64,000 bases of DNA from Phoronis australis. Lineage: Eukaryota; Phoronida; Phoronidae. Below the pieces are notes generated by a model. It had not been told where the DNA came from and searched no databases. It saw nothing but the letters and a program-made list of their open reading frames with translations. Below, piece by piece: positions 23,017 to 36,610 of this stretch. Every line of letters begins with the position of its first letter. The first letter of the stretch is position 1. The stretch covers positions 1,414,780 through 1,478,779 of the forward strand of contig NMRA01000024.1 in NCBI GenBank assembly GCA_002633005.1. The letters run 5' to 3'. Position numbers and translations under genes: made by a program.

Positions 23017-23267
23017 GGCCATATGTTATAAATTGCAGCTGCTTTTAACGATTAAAACAATACGGTGGTGTGAACGACAAGTACACTTTGGTCTTTATCC
23101 AAATTTCTTACCCTCGTCCACACACTTTAGTAGTGATGCGTTGTCTCAAAGTATTCCTAATCACAGCCATTTCTCTATAGCTAACTTTCAATAATTTTGC
23201 TCAGGAGTGTTGCCTATACATCTGTACATACATCAAAGACGGCCGACACACCCCGTCAAGTGATCAA
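23017..23267. other. Flank shared with gene 1, no gene seen
   Basis: About 23096-23265 matches 3985-4160 upstream of gene 1 (CTTACCCTCGTC, TTTAGTAGTGATGCGTTGTCTC, CATTTCTCTAT blocks). The match stops where the retroelement repeats begin. Confidence 0.65.
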
Positions 23268-23269
23268 CG

Positions 23270-24000
23270 ATTTATGACCGACATTTGTCCCGAATAATAG
23301 CTAAATGATACGTGCGTTGCAAGCTCGTTACCAGAGATGAAAAGGAGACCGAGGTAGGCGATATAAGGCAATTTATTATGACTAGTACAATTACAATAAA
23401 ATAAAAACAGGTAAATAACGTATAATAGGTAATCTCTGGTAAGATGGACAATAATAAAGCGCCGGCCACGTGGAAGTACGAGAGAATGACGAAACTGAGA
23501 GGAAGAGGGTGGGAAAATTGAATGAGTTTTTGACGTACATCAATGTGGCCGGAACAAAGTGAACTGAAAGCGAGGTTACAATAACAAAGAAAAGCGCCCC
23601 TAAAGACACGTGACAATCATCAGCCTATAAGAGCCAAGAGCTGACCAAACTTGAGGCACGTAATAACAGCAGATCAATGCGAAGGCTGGGAAAACGACGT
23701 GTAGTCCTACACAAGGGAATAATGGAATAGACCAAGATGAGGGAAAAAAGGAGTAAGACGGGTCCATATGCTCACATACATATATATAACGAGTGAAATA
23801 CCATTTATGATCGACATATGTCCCGAATAATAGATAAATGATACGTGCGTCGCAAGCTCGTTACCAGAGATGAAAAGGAGACCGAGGTAGGCGATATAAG
23901 GTCATTTATTAATTATGACTAGTACAATTACAATAAAATGGATACAGGTAAATAACGTATAATAGGTAATCTGTGGTAAGATGGGCAATAAAAAGCGCCA
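23270..24000. repeat. Direct repeats at the 3' end of the YR retroelement
   Basis: A block starting ATTTATGACCGACAT (23270) recurs as ATTTATGATCGACAT (23803). Both continue through CCAGAGATGAAAAGGAGACC, GCGATATAAGG, GACTAGTACAATTACAATAAA and end at AAGCGCC (23464 and about 23998). The spacer between them resembles the spacer of the solo unit at 9991-10469. This fits the B1-A2-B2 arrangement of split direct repeats, but I could not locate the matching A1. Confidence 0.65.
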
Positions 24001-24737
24001 CAAGAGATATTGTAAGACAGCTCATGCCCATCCGCAGGGACGCTCGAAGGGAGAGAAAGGAAAAGAAAAGCGTGCAGGACTACTTACAAACGCTGTCAGC
24101 CGGATACTCAACCCTAACTCCGGGTGCCAAACCGGAGGGGCAGGTACGATACCCAGGGCTGGAACAGGTGCCGGTGTTGTCTCACCCCGTGTCGTGGAGA
24201 GAAGAAAAGTAGACAAATGACGGAAAAACAAGGGAGAAATAACGAACGTAAATTCAACAAACTAACAGGTAAGCTAGAGCACAAAAAGCGGGGTACGCAA
24301 ACTAAAATGAAATGAGAGAGAAACGAAAAAATCAAAGATAATGACAATATAAAAATGACTAACAGAGAATAACAAAACAGCTAACATAAGAGAAATAAAG
24401 CTAACAACAGTCGGATTATAAAGGTAGAGTAACAAGTTAAAAATAAATGAACACAAAATATAGCCCGTGGCCTAACAAAATGTCTAACAGGGAGTATATA
24501 AGGACTGGTAAGGTGACTGAAGAAAAAATAAAATATAAAATAAACTACAAGTGAGACTAACGATATGCGGAACGAAGGGATGGGGAAGGTGCAGGCAATA
24601 CTGACACCAGCGAGGGAGGTGCAGGCAATACTGACACCAATGGGAGGTAACGGGTGGCCTGGGGAGGGCAGGGGAAGGGAGAGACAAGAGGAAGGGGGAA
24701 ATTAGGGACGAGGTGGGGGGAAAACTGACATGCGGAT

Positions 24738-25670
24738 GTATCCCTCGACAGCGTCGGACTTTCAGCGGCCCATGCGTTGGATGACGGGCTCCGGGAGGCC
24801 GAGAGCGTCGGCAGAGGTAGCGGCGCCGATGCGGAAATTGTGAGACTTGTAGAGGGAAGGGTCAAGGGAGGCAGAGGTTATGACGGCATTGAGCTGGTGG
24901 GTGAAGAAGGAACGTGTGACGGGGGAGGAGTCGGCGATACGGAAAAGGGGGCCAGACAAATGGAGGGATAAGGCCAGGTAGGTCCGGAGCTGGGCAACAG
25001 GACAATAAGGAGAGGGAGAGGAAGGAATGTGAAGGGTAACGGGGGCGGAATGGTGGTGTTTGAAATTGGAGATGGTGACGGTCATGTAGGGGGGTTGAGA
25101 GGGTGGGGAGAAAAATTGGACGGAAGAGCGTTGGAGGGTGAGCGAGGGATCGGAGGAAAGGGAAAGGAGGGTAAATTCGCCGATACGGAGGAAGGCGTGG
25201 AACGCAAGGAGGAACATGGCCTTAAAGAGGGCGATGTTGAAGGGATTGTGAATGCAAGAAAGGATAGAGTCGATGAGGGAGGTGAGGATGTCATAGGTGA
25301 TGGGGAGACGGGTGTCGGAGGAGGGACGTGATTTGGAAACTCCGCGAAGGCGAAGAAGTCGGCGAATGTAGAAGGAGGAGGTAGGGTCGGGGAGGGAGTG
25401 GAGCTTATGGACGAAACTGAGAGCCGAAACATAGGAATGTATGGTGGCGGATGAGAAACCAGAGTAGAGGTGGGCGATGTAGGGGGACAGAGTGGCCGAG
25501 GACACGGGAAAGAGGGGTCGGAGGAGGGACTGGGTGGAGTGGAAGGAGGTGAAATGGTGGACAATGCGGGAGTAAGCGCAAATGGTAGCGGGTGCGAGGG
25601 ATGAGGAGTGGAGGGGGTCTAGAATGTGAGGAGGGCTGGAGGGATAGGGGTAGTGGTCCGGTCGAGCCAC
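24738..25670 (-). pseudogene. Tyrosine recombinase of the retroelement, nonsense-mutated
   Basis: An open frame of 302 codons with the tyrosine-recombinase fold signature: an N-terminal SAM-like helical part (about 25-110), then catalytic Arg162 in FLRIGE, probable Lys204, and His277-x-x-Arg280 in HNFRIGAAT. The frame ends at a TGA (24762-24764) directly after QRMGR. Past the stop the same frame reads KSDAVEGYIR, giving the nucleophilic Tyr at 24738-24740. The stop sits exactly where family members have the conserved Trp/His of the GRW...Y motif (TGG to TGA). The rest of the domain looks intact, so this may be a recent inactivation. Confidence 0.8.
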
Positions 25671-26260
25671 GGAGCCATGGAGAAGGCGTCCTGAAATTGA
25701 AAACGAGAGAGCCTATCAGCGACAAAGTTGGAGGAGCCGGGAACATGTTGAGGCGAAGACAGGAGACTACGAGACGGCGAACAAGACGCATGAATCCCTG
25801 TTGACCGATGAAAATTTGTTGATAATTTCGACCACAGCAGAGTTGTCGCACATGAAAAGGAGGCGGTGGTTGGAGAGCTTGTGACCCCAAATCTCAATGG
25901 AGAGGACGATTGGGAAGAGTTTTTTGAAAGTGATGAGGAAGTCAGAGGTAGACGGGAGCCAGTGGCCCGAGAACCAGGGGGAGCCGAGGATAGCATCGAA
26001 GACGCCGTGGACCGAAGCGGCATCAATGTAGAGCTTGGTGGATGCAGACGAAACCCACTTGTCGAAGAGAAGCAGACTGGGATTTACCATTGAAGTGCCG
26101 GAGAAAGAGGAGCCAGGAGCGGATGTCGGCGCGGGCCTCCTTGTTGAGTGTAACGTGGTGGTGGGGACGGTGGAGTCCCTGGGTGAGGTCGATTAGGCGG
26201 CGGAGAAAGGCACGGCCTGGCAAAATGACCAAGCAAGCGAAGTTGAGGAGGTCGATGAGC
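25615..26260 (-). pseudogene. RNase H region of the retroelement, frameshifted
   Basis: RNase H-like pieces are spread over three frames. IDAASVHGVFDAILG and FMCDNSAVVEIINK (26090-25767) hold the acidic residues. GFMRLVRRLVVSCLRLN is in a second frame. HVPGSSNFVADRLSRFQF, the usual C-terminal motif, is in a third. An in-frame stop just after RDMQ (26257-26259) separates the connector LLNFACLVILPGRAFLRRLI from the RT end. At least two indels and one stop are needed to explain the pattern. Confidence 0.75.
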
Positions 26261-26326
26261 TATTGCATGTCGCGGAGGGTGACCGTGCGCTTACGTTGGA
26301 AGTTGAAGAGCCGCTCCTGGACCTTG

Positions 26327-27300
26327 TCAAGCTTGTCCAGGGGCAGAGATGCAGACATAGTAGAGGTGTCGAGATGACTGCCGAAGAGAGTGAGGGATGT
26401 CGTGGGGGGGAACAGTCTTATCCCGGTTGATCGGGACACCAACGGAGGAACAGAGTAGAAGGAAACTGTTGAGATTCTGGGAACACTTGGAGGAGGCGGG
26501 GGAACCGATGAAGAAAAAATCGTCGAGAAGTTGACAGGTACCTGACGCCTGGAATTTGGATTCCATAATCCATTGGAGGGATGTGCTGATGCGTTCGAAT
26601 ATGTTGCAAGAAGAATCTAGGCCAAAGGGAAGGCACCGGTCATAATAGAACTGACCATCCCAGGTGAAACCCAAGAACTCGTAGTCGGAGGGGTGGTCAG
26701 GGATCAGGCGGAAAGCATCCTGGATGTCGGTCTTGGCCATGAGAGAATTGCCGCCAAAGGTAAGGATGGAGATGATGGCCGTGTCGACAGATTGGTACTG
26801 AACCTCGGTGAGGTGAGAGGGTATGAAGGCGTTGACGGATTGGTGGTCGCGGGATGAGTAGGAGAGATTGTGGATGAGGCTGAATTTGTTGGGCTCCTTT
26901 TTGGGGAAGAGGCCCAAGGGCGACACGACGAAATCAGGAAAGGGGGGGGGGGGGGCGAAGAGAAAGAGCCCGCATAACGAGACGCAAAAGTCTCCTTGGT
27001 GATTTTCTGGAGGGTGATGGCGGGGTTGGAAAGAGCAGAGGGGTGATTATGAGGGGCGGGGGGCGGAAAAGTGGATGTGACACCGAGACGCAAACCATGA
27101 GTGAATCCTTCCAGGATGTATCGAGAGAGGGAAGGATTGAAACCGTGAAGGTAGGCCCTAAAGGAGTCTACGTTTATTGGTGTGGGAAGTGGATGCAGAG
27201 GGGGAAGGACGTTTGCGGCATGTTTTGCGAGCCAGGGTGATTGCCGCTGCAGAACGAACAGGAGTGGAGGTAAGGACACTGGGACGGATATGTTTGGGGC
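26327..27300 (-). pseudogene. Reverse transcriptase of the retroelement, frameshifted
   Basis: The N-terminal part (SFRAYLHGFNPSLSRYILEGF, then NPAITLQKITKE and AGSFSSPPPPPF) lies in the frame of 27357-26704. The main palm lies in the frame of 26926-26327, with SPLGLFPKKEPNKF, KTDIQDAFR (catalytic Asp at residue 67), LPFGLDSS and LLDDFFFIG (the Asp pair at 135-136; LxDD is normal for DIRS-type RTs). The two frames meet at a run of 14 G at 26942-26955, consistent with a homopolymer slip. A further frame change follows near 26420. Confidence 0.8.
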
Positions 27301-27345
27301 AGGTGGCGGAGTTGTACAACCATCGTCTCCGTTGTCGGCGTCATC

Positions 27346-28260
27346 GTCATTCAACATCCATCATCGTCATCATCATCATCATCATTATCATCATCATCAT
27401 CACTAACGTCAACTTTACCAACATGCAGCAGCAGCATGCAGCAGCATCAGAACACCAGCAGCAGCAGCAATGGCGGCGGCAACAGCACCACCTCCACTCC
27501 CACCACCACACGCTAAAGCACAATAAGCTACAACATCACCAACGACACCAGTACCACCATCACCACCACCTTCACCTTCAACACAGTGCACCTACACAAA
27601 ATATAGGCCTAGCTCCCTTAATGCTGATGTAAACCTTTAAAATGTAGATTTATGCCTATACGTGTTCCTTAAAATTAAATGATAAAATCCGCACTCCCAC
27701 CTTGACTAAGTATAAAGTCGGTGGCCGACTGAGGTCATGGAAGAGTAGAGGTGTATTTTGGCCTGTTTAGCTGCATGGCTAAACCATAAACGATAATCAA
27801 ATTAGGTCATTCACTTTTATAATATCGGCGTCATAGTATTCCTAACCGTGATAAGATCCTGTTCCCCTCGTTATCAATAAGATCATGAAACCACGAATAA
27901 ATAAACCAAGAAAACGTTTCACAGCTTATTGGTGTTGGCCGTCTCTAAATGTGCGAGTTCGAAAATGGCTCGTGTACGCATTGCTGGAGAAGGCACGGTA
28001 ATCTAAATGGAATCCGTATCACGGAAAGGAATACGTTGATGCTCCTAAGTATGAGTATGAAAACCTAATTCACCAACTAAACAGGGCGAATGCAGGCAGG
28101 TGTGAATATCAGATTAATGTCACTGACTCACCTGCCGTGCAATAAAAATTGAAAAAAGTACTGTATGATGCGTGTGCAAGGTGGTACTTGCCAATCACAG
28201 TTAGATCCACCAGCTGCGCCAGCACCGCAATCGATGGATAAATTTAGTAATAACATCAGG
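27346..28260. repeat. CAT/CAG/CAC triplet tract and flank homologous to the gene 1 side
   Basis: 27346-27600 is a CATCAT, CAGCAG and CACCAC compound tract, and the His/Gln-rich frame over it is not a gene. About 27640-28260 is homologous to about 5220-5880 (TGTTTAG.TGGCTAAA, TATTGGTGTTGGCC, ATGGAATCCGTATCACGG and GCACCGCAATCGATGGAT blocks). This ends the similarity between the two gene flanks. Confidence 0.65.
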
Positions 28261-29450
28261 GTGTTCCATTGAAACAGGAACCGCGGTGTAAAACGTATAT
28301 TCCGGAGTCGAAAATAGACTCCCGCACCTTCAAAACAGCAAACCAGCCTGAAAAAAAGAAACCCGGCATTTTAAAACAGAAAACCCGGGGATCAGACAGC
28401 CGGACAATTTTTCAAATCGTGTTCCGAGACCGTTTTCAATAGCCTCAAACTTTGAGTTAAAGCATCTTCAAGTACTTTCCAGTTGTTTTTTTTTTTGCAT
28501 ATGCTAGTTAAAAACTTTAAAACATAACTTATATTGACATTTTATTTGATGATTATCGGTAAAACTCGTGCAACTCGTCTGTTGGCGAATTTCTACATAA
28601 TATGTACTCTAGTAATCTTTACACGTTGTCATCTCGGTGAATACTTAGTTAATTTGAGATTATTCAATAGTGTCATCTCCAAAAGTATTTTCAAAAATCA
28701 GAAAAACAAAAAATGTTCTTTCGACTTTCGAGTGCGGGGCTCTAAACCATATGAGAGATTATCCAACAATTAATATATGGCAATTTTGCCCTTAGTTTTT
28801 GCTTTTTCGGAAACCCGCCAGTCTATCAAGTTAAACTTCTTTCAAATGTCGGAATAGCCATTACAGATAAAAACATGCCACGTCTTGAGTCAAATTTTGT
28901 ACAAGACATTAACAATAGCCCTAAAAACGAAATACCGAGGGTGTTCTTCCTTTTCAGATCTTGTAGTTGAGAGGAATTAATGCTAAAAGCTCATAGAACC
29001 TGCCACTAAACGCGCATTTTCTCAGCTGCATGGCGAAGTATTGTGCCCGCCGTGCCCTCCCCTGGCATGTATTTGAAAGCAAACACAATGTCAGTTACTC
29101 AAAGCTTCAAGAATGGAAAATACATGCAAGTCGGACACCGAGCGCACCTCCTCCCCGGCGAGTCCCGAGGAACGGGAAAAAACAGGGTCACTACGTAGAC
29201 CTTTGCAGAAACCCAAGATGCTGCAAGATTTCGCTACTCTTTCGCAAAGCGACGTGAATTATCACGCATTCATGATTTTTTTATCCAATATAATAGGTAC
29301 AGTACAGATCTCACAATTACACAATACAGTAACTTTTTTGTTTAGTCAAGGAGCAGTTAAGATCAACTTAAAGTGTTGATATGAACAAAGGTAATTTAAC
29401 ATTAAAGACAAATTCATAATAAACAAAAACGGTTAAGACCTTGCCAGCGC
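28261..29450. other. No gene recognised
   Basis: AT-rich sequence with only short frames. The 75-88 codon overlapping frames at 29030-29379 show no family features and no splice-supported extension that I could follow. Confidence 0.5.
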
Positions 29451-29667
29451 TCTGTAAATTCACCGCACTTCCATTTTGTTTATGTATATAAACCGTTCAG
29501 TGGAAATGTGAAATGCAACTTCCTTTTAAACAGTGCAAGGCAGCGATTTTTGCACTTTAACCTTTGTTTATAAATGCGGTACTTGCCGAGGCAAAGAACC
29601 ATACTTTGTAAAACCGCTTCCATTGAACTGATTGTAAGGACACTTCTTAACTATGTCCAACAGCATC

Positions 29668-29767
29668 CAGTGGCGGATTTAGAGGGGAGCCAAGGGGGCC
29701 ATGACCCTTAAAACTCCCAGATTCCATTTGGCATGTCGGAGGTGCGCCGTCTGACGGGCAAAATCCT
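29668..29767. mobile_element. CAGTGGCGGAT MITE, left part only (cut by gap)
   Basis: The same element as 29975-30127, starting after GCATC at 29663-29667 and truncated by the N at 29768. Its right half is at 31796-31839 across the interposed contig. Confidence 0.65.
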
Positions 29768-29768
29768 N
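29768..29768. other. Single-N assembly gap
   Basis: Right side restarts at the equivalent of 29451. Confidence 0.9.
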
Positions 29769-29974
29769 TCTGTAAATTCACCGCACTTCCATTTTGTTTA
29801 TGTATATAAACCGTTCAGTGGAAATGTGAAATGCAACTTCCTTTTTAAACAGTGCAAGGCAGCGATTTTTGCACTTTAACCTTTGTTTATAAATGCGGTA
29901 CTTGCCATACTTTGTAAAACCGCTTCCACCTGAACTGATTGTAAGGACACTTCTTAACTATGTCCAACAGCATC

Positions 29975-30127
29975 CAGTGGCGGATTTAGAGGGGAGCCAA
30001 GGGGGCCATGACCCCATAAAACTCCCAGATTCCATTTGGCAGGTCGGGGGTGCGCCGTCTGATGGGCAAAATCCTGGCTAATACTCTGCCCTGGCCCCCC
30101 TAAATAAAAATCCTGTATCCGCCCCTG
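29975..30127. mobile_element. 153-bp MITE with CAGTGGCGGAT/CAGGGGCGGAT ends
   Basis: Left end CAGTGGCGGATTTAGAGGGG. Right end inverted CAGGGGCGGATACAGG. GCATC is duplicated at 29970-29974 and 30128-30132, a 5-bp target duplication. The interior is GGGGGCC-rich near both ends. The end sequence resembles the 3485-3791 element, so the two probably belong to one family. Non-coding. Confidence 0.8.
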
Positions 30128-31794
30128 GCATCTTCGAGCCAATTATTGACATTAGTCCAAAATTGCCGAGTAACGTTACAAGACCTGTGCAATGGACAAT
30201 AGATTTCATCTAAGCAAAACTACACATTGAGCTATCAGTTACGCTAATCTTGTATAAATTCATTACAGCTTATAGTTCTATGAACCAGCCTAAACTGGAA
30301 CCATCTCAGAGAAACATCTTCGGTGAATGAATATATGTGAGAAAAACATTGTACCGCCATTCTGTAGTATCCGGGAGATTTAAATTTTCATCCACTTCCT
30401 TTGACACGTTTTTTTCACAATTTTGTGAATATAACTTACGTGGTAAATTTTATTTACTCCTCTAACATCTCCCAAAATAACTTCGATGTACTGTGGACCA
30501 CGCGGTAAAATTACTTGTCGCGCAATTAAGTATGCGTCAAATATCATCACGTTCACGCCGCTTCGCGAAACCTCTCTGTTGCTGCACAGATAACAGGCTT
30601 GACACCTGACCGTACTAAATTAGCTAACTCGAGATTATTGCGTCTACGGAACTGAACCCTGATAGAGTAGGCAAAGTAAAATTCAGTAATGGTTCCATGT
30701 ACAAGACGACATAAAATAATCAATTTTGTGCCCTGTATATAATGCTTAAGGAATATCCAGATAAAAAGTTCATGGAGATTTCACGTCCATTTGTGCACAC
30801 CGCTTGTGCGAAGTCGAAACGAAGGATGCGTCAATTGAACGTCCGTTTGTAATCAATTTGAAATGGAACGGCATTACATTTGACGATTTAATTCATAGTC
30901 AAGCGTTTCCCTTAGTTTAGAAAAGCATCACCACTGAGCATATCGAATATGGTTATGAATTAAAGCAACCAAAACCGAACTGCCTTAAAACGAATCTGAT
31001 GTGAAACGTTCGCTCCACAAGAGTTGTATATAAGTTGGTTTGCTTACAATGTTTTTTCAAGAGCCCAAAGGGTGGTAGCCCCGTTTTACCGTTTACTGGT
31101 GGAAGTTATTTCACAGAGTATTTCGGTGAAACTGCAAAAATATCCCTTTGCAAGCATCTACCAAGGAGCATCTCAGTAGTAAGAGACTTCACTATATACT
31201 ATATTACATGTTTATCAAGCCATACTTGGTTGGTGGTGGTTATGCTTTTGCAGATGCCACTTGCTATACATGTTCTTTAGCATAATATAAAGGCCTTCAT
31301 GGAGAAGTCCCTTTGTTCAAACTGGAGATACAACTGAACTGCCTTACAATGCACCTGGTTAATAAACTTCATTCAATATAACGTTACTACTAACGTTTTT
31401 AAATGTTTAAAACACCCCAGCCTGCTAGATCGGCACTTGGACGCCCAATGAACATTGGTTTTAACAGTAGCTCAGGAAGCTCATTGGCCTATCCAGAATG
31501 TAAACCATGCATTCAACCTCAATACACTACACACGCATGTTGCTACACATACCCCTCAAGGTTATATAGGACCATACAAACATGCCCAAATTTGGAACAG
31601 GACATCTCGGAAATGGCCCAACAGATTCATATGAAACTTTCAGCGATTTATGCTTCAGGGCTTCCTACTTTCCGAAAATACTTTTAAACTCAAAATCTTG
31701 TTTCCTAGGTATTTGGCTAAATGCAAACTTGTAAAGGTGCCACACACCTCTAACAGCAATTAGGCTTGGGGTCACCACATTGGGCAGCCTGAGA

Positions 31795-31795
31795 N
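31795..31795. other. Single-N assembly gap
   Basis: Right side restarts at the equivalent of 30084. Confidence 0.9.
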
Positions 31796-33836
31796 CTCTG
31801 CCCTGGTCCCCCTAAATAAAAATCCTGTATCCGCCCCTGGCATCTTCGAGCCAATTATTGACATTAGTCCAAAATTGCCGAGTAACGTTACAAGACCAGT
31901 GCAATGGACAATAGATTTCATCTAAGCAAAACTACACATTGAGCTATCAGTTACGCTAATCTTGTATAAATTCATTACAGCTATAATTCTATGAACCAGC
32001 CTAAACTGGAACCATCTCAGAGAAACATCTTCGGTGAATGAATAGATGTGAGAAAGACATTGTACCGCCATTCTGTAGTATTCGGGAGATTTAAATTTTC
32101 ATCCACTTCCTTTGACACGTTTTTTCACAATTTTGTGAATATAAATTACGTGGTAAATTTTATTTACACCTCTGACATCTCCCAAAATAACTTCGATGTA
32201 CTGTGGACGACGCGGTAAAATTACTTGTCGCGCAATTAAGTATGCGTCAAATATCATCACGTTCACGCCGCTTCGCGAAACCTCTCTGTTGCTGTACAGA
32301 TAACAGGCTTGACACCTGACCGTACTAAATTAGCTTACTCGATATTATTGCGTCTACGGAACTGAACCCTGATAGAGTAGGCAAAGTAAAATTCAGTAAT
32401 GGTTCCATGTACAAGACGACACAAAATAATCAATTTTGTGCCCTGTATATAATGCTTAAGGAATATCCAGATAAAAAGTCCATGGAGATTTCACGTCCAT
32501 TTGTGCACACCACTTGTGCGAAGTCGAAACGAAGGATGCGTCAATTGAACGTCCGTTTGTAATCAACTTGAAATGGAACGGCATTACATTTGACGATTTA
32601 ATTCATGGTCAAGCGTTTCCCTTAGTTTAGAAAAGCATCACCACTGAGCATATCGAATATGGTTATGAATTAAAGCAACCAAAACCGAACTGCCTTAAAA
32701 CGAATCTGATGTGAAACGTTCGCTCCTCAAGAGTTGTATACAAGTTGGTTTGCTTACAATGTTTTTTCAAGAGCCCAAAGGGTGGTAGCCCCGTTTTACC
32801 GTTTACTGGTGGAAGTTATTTCACAAAGCATTTCGGTGAAACTGCAAAAATATCCCTTTGCAAGCATCTACCAAGGAGCAGCTCAGTAGTAAGAGACTTC
32901 ACTATATACTATATTACATGTTTATCAAGCCATACTTGGTTGGTGGTGGTTATGCTTTTGCAGATGCCACTTGCTATACATGTTCTTTAGCATAATATAA
33001 AGGCGTTCATGGAGAAGTCCCTTTGTTCAGACTGGAGATACAACTGAACTGCCTTACAATGCACCTGGTTAATCAACTTCATTCAATATAACGTTACTAC
33101 CAACGTTTTTAAATGTTTAAAACACCCCAGCCTGCTAGATCGGCACTTGGACGCCCAATGAACATTGGTTTTAACAGTAGCTCTGGAAGCTCATTGGCCT
33201 ATCCAGAATGTAAACCATGCATTCAACCTCAATACACTAAACACGCATGTTGCTACACATACCCCTCAAGGTTATATAGGACCATAGAAACATGCCCAAA
33301 TTTGGAACAGGACATCTCGGAAATGGCCCAACAGATTCATATGAAACTTTCAGTGATTTATGCTTCAGGGCTTCCTACTTTCCGAAAATACTTTTAAACT
33401 CAAAATCTTGTTTCCTAGGTATTTGGCAAAATGCAAACTTGTAAAGGTGCCACACACCTCTAACAGCAATTAGGCTTGGGGTCACCACATTGGGCAGCCT
33501 GAGAAATTGAGAAACCCATTTAAGATACCCTTATTAGAAATGTTAAGATCAACCCTTGCAAAAGGACAGAGATTTTATCCAAGGTAAAATCTGACCCATG
33601 AAGAGACTAGTGAATGAACTAGCAACATCATACCGGGGAACTTTGAATTGCTCGAAATTCGTGCTTATGGCAGTTTTACTGGGTGGTGTGAACAAAAGCT
33701 ATTAGGATCGCTTGGGGAATCATGAAATGATATAACACAAAACAAACATGTTCCATCACGTTTTTCAGTTATTATTTCGTCTGCAGTCATTACAACAAAT
33801 CATGGAAAGGAAGATCTAGCTCCAACTGGTGAGTAG

Positions 33837-36234
<2,398 letters not shown>

Positions 36235-36574
36235 TTCTAAAAGGTACCCGAAGCGTGAAATCTCAAGTTTAAAATTGCAGAAAATTTGATATCACGTCCA
36301 GAATACTTAAGTTTCAATGCGAAGCATACATGGTCAATTTTGAAATGATAACCGTGGTTGTCAAAGGTTAAGTTCAAATAATGAATACTTCAATAAATAG
36401 ACACAAAATAAGAAACCAGTGTCATTATAAGCAATTTATATTTGATTTGTGAATACAAATGTCTTGTGACATGGAAAGATTATGAGGATTAAAACGAATT
36501 TTCGAGAAGACGGGGAACAGTCAACCTCCCTCACCTAAGTTCCGGAAATGAGAGGCAGGAATTTGATAACTTAC

Positions 36575-36610
36575 GAGAAAACACGAGAGTTTGCTTCGGG
36601 ATTCAAGAAA
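36575..36610 (-). promoter_or_regulatory. Probable RPS2 non-coding first exon and TOP-like start
   Basis: On the minus strand CTCTCGTGTTTTCTC is followed at 36574 by a consensus donor GTAAGT. The matching acceptor TTTTAG lies two bases before the RPS2 ATG. The pyrimidine-rich first exon is what a 5'TOP ribosomal-protein mRNA would have. The exact transcription start is not determined. Confidence 0.5.

Larger units (their letters stand above)
23268..27345 (-). mobile_element. Decayed tyrosine-recombinase retrotransposon (DIRS order, Ngaro-like)
   Basis: On the minus strand the order is reverse transcriptase, RNase H, tyrosine recombinase, then two direct repeats of about 533 bp period (starting at 24000 and 23464 on the element strand; plus-strand copies begin 23270 and 23803). 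That order and a 3' direct-repeat structure are what Ngaro-type members of the DIRS order show. DIRS1-type elements instead have inverted termini. The element has no integrase, aspartic protease or LTR pair. The 5' end is missing: similarity stops in a CAT-repeat near 27345, and no gag or upstream A1 repeat was found. All three domains carry disabling changes. The site is unfilled in the paralogous flank near 4165-4240, so insertion followed the gene duplication. Confidence 0.75.
29451..33504. repeat. Interleaved allelic contigs around gaps 29768 and 31795
   Basis: 29451-29767 equals 29769-30075, and 30084-31794 equals 31796-33504. The middle contig (29769-31794) overlaps both neighbours and exactly spans the junction between them. 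The left contig ends GGGCAAAATCCT and the right one starts CTCTGCCCTGG, about 8 bp apart in the middle contig. The pair of small open frames in each copy (31035-31280 and 31403-31687; 32745-32990 and 33113-33397) differ between alleles mostly by amino-acid-changing substitutions. I do not call them genes. Confidence 0.75.

Noticed and set aside
24022-25564. Numerous long plus- and minus-strand open frames overlapping the recombinase region
   Set aside because: They are shadows produced by the GC-rich, Ser/Pro-coding composition of the retroelement.
27177-27632. His/Gln-rich open frame of 151 codons on the plus strand
   Set aside because: It translates the CAT/CAG/CAC triplet tract and the antisense of the RT N-terminus.
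31035-33397. Paired small open frames (81 and 94 codons) conserved in both copies
   Set aside because: The copies are alleles, so conservation is expected. The few differences are mostly amino-acid changing, and there are no family features or splice signals.
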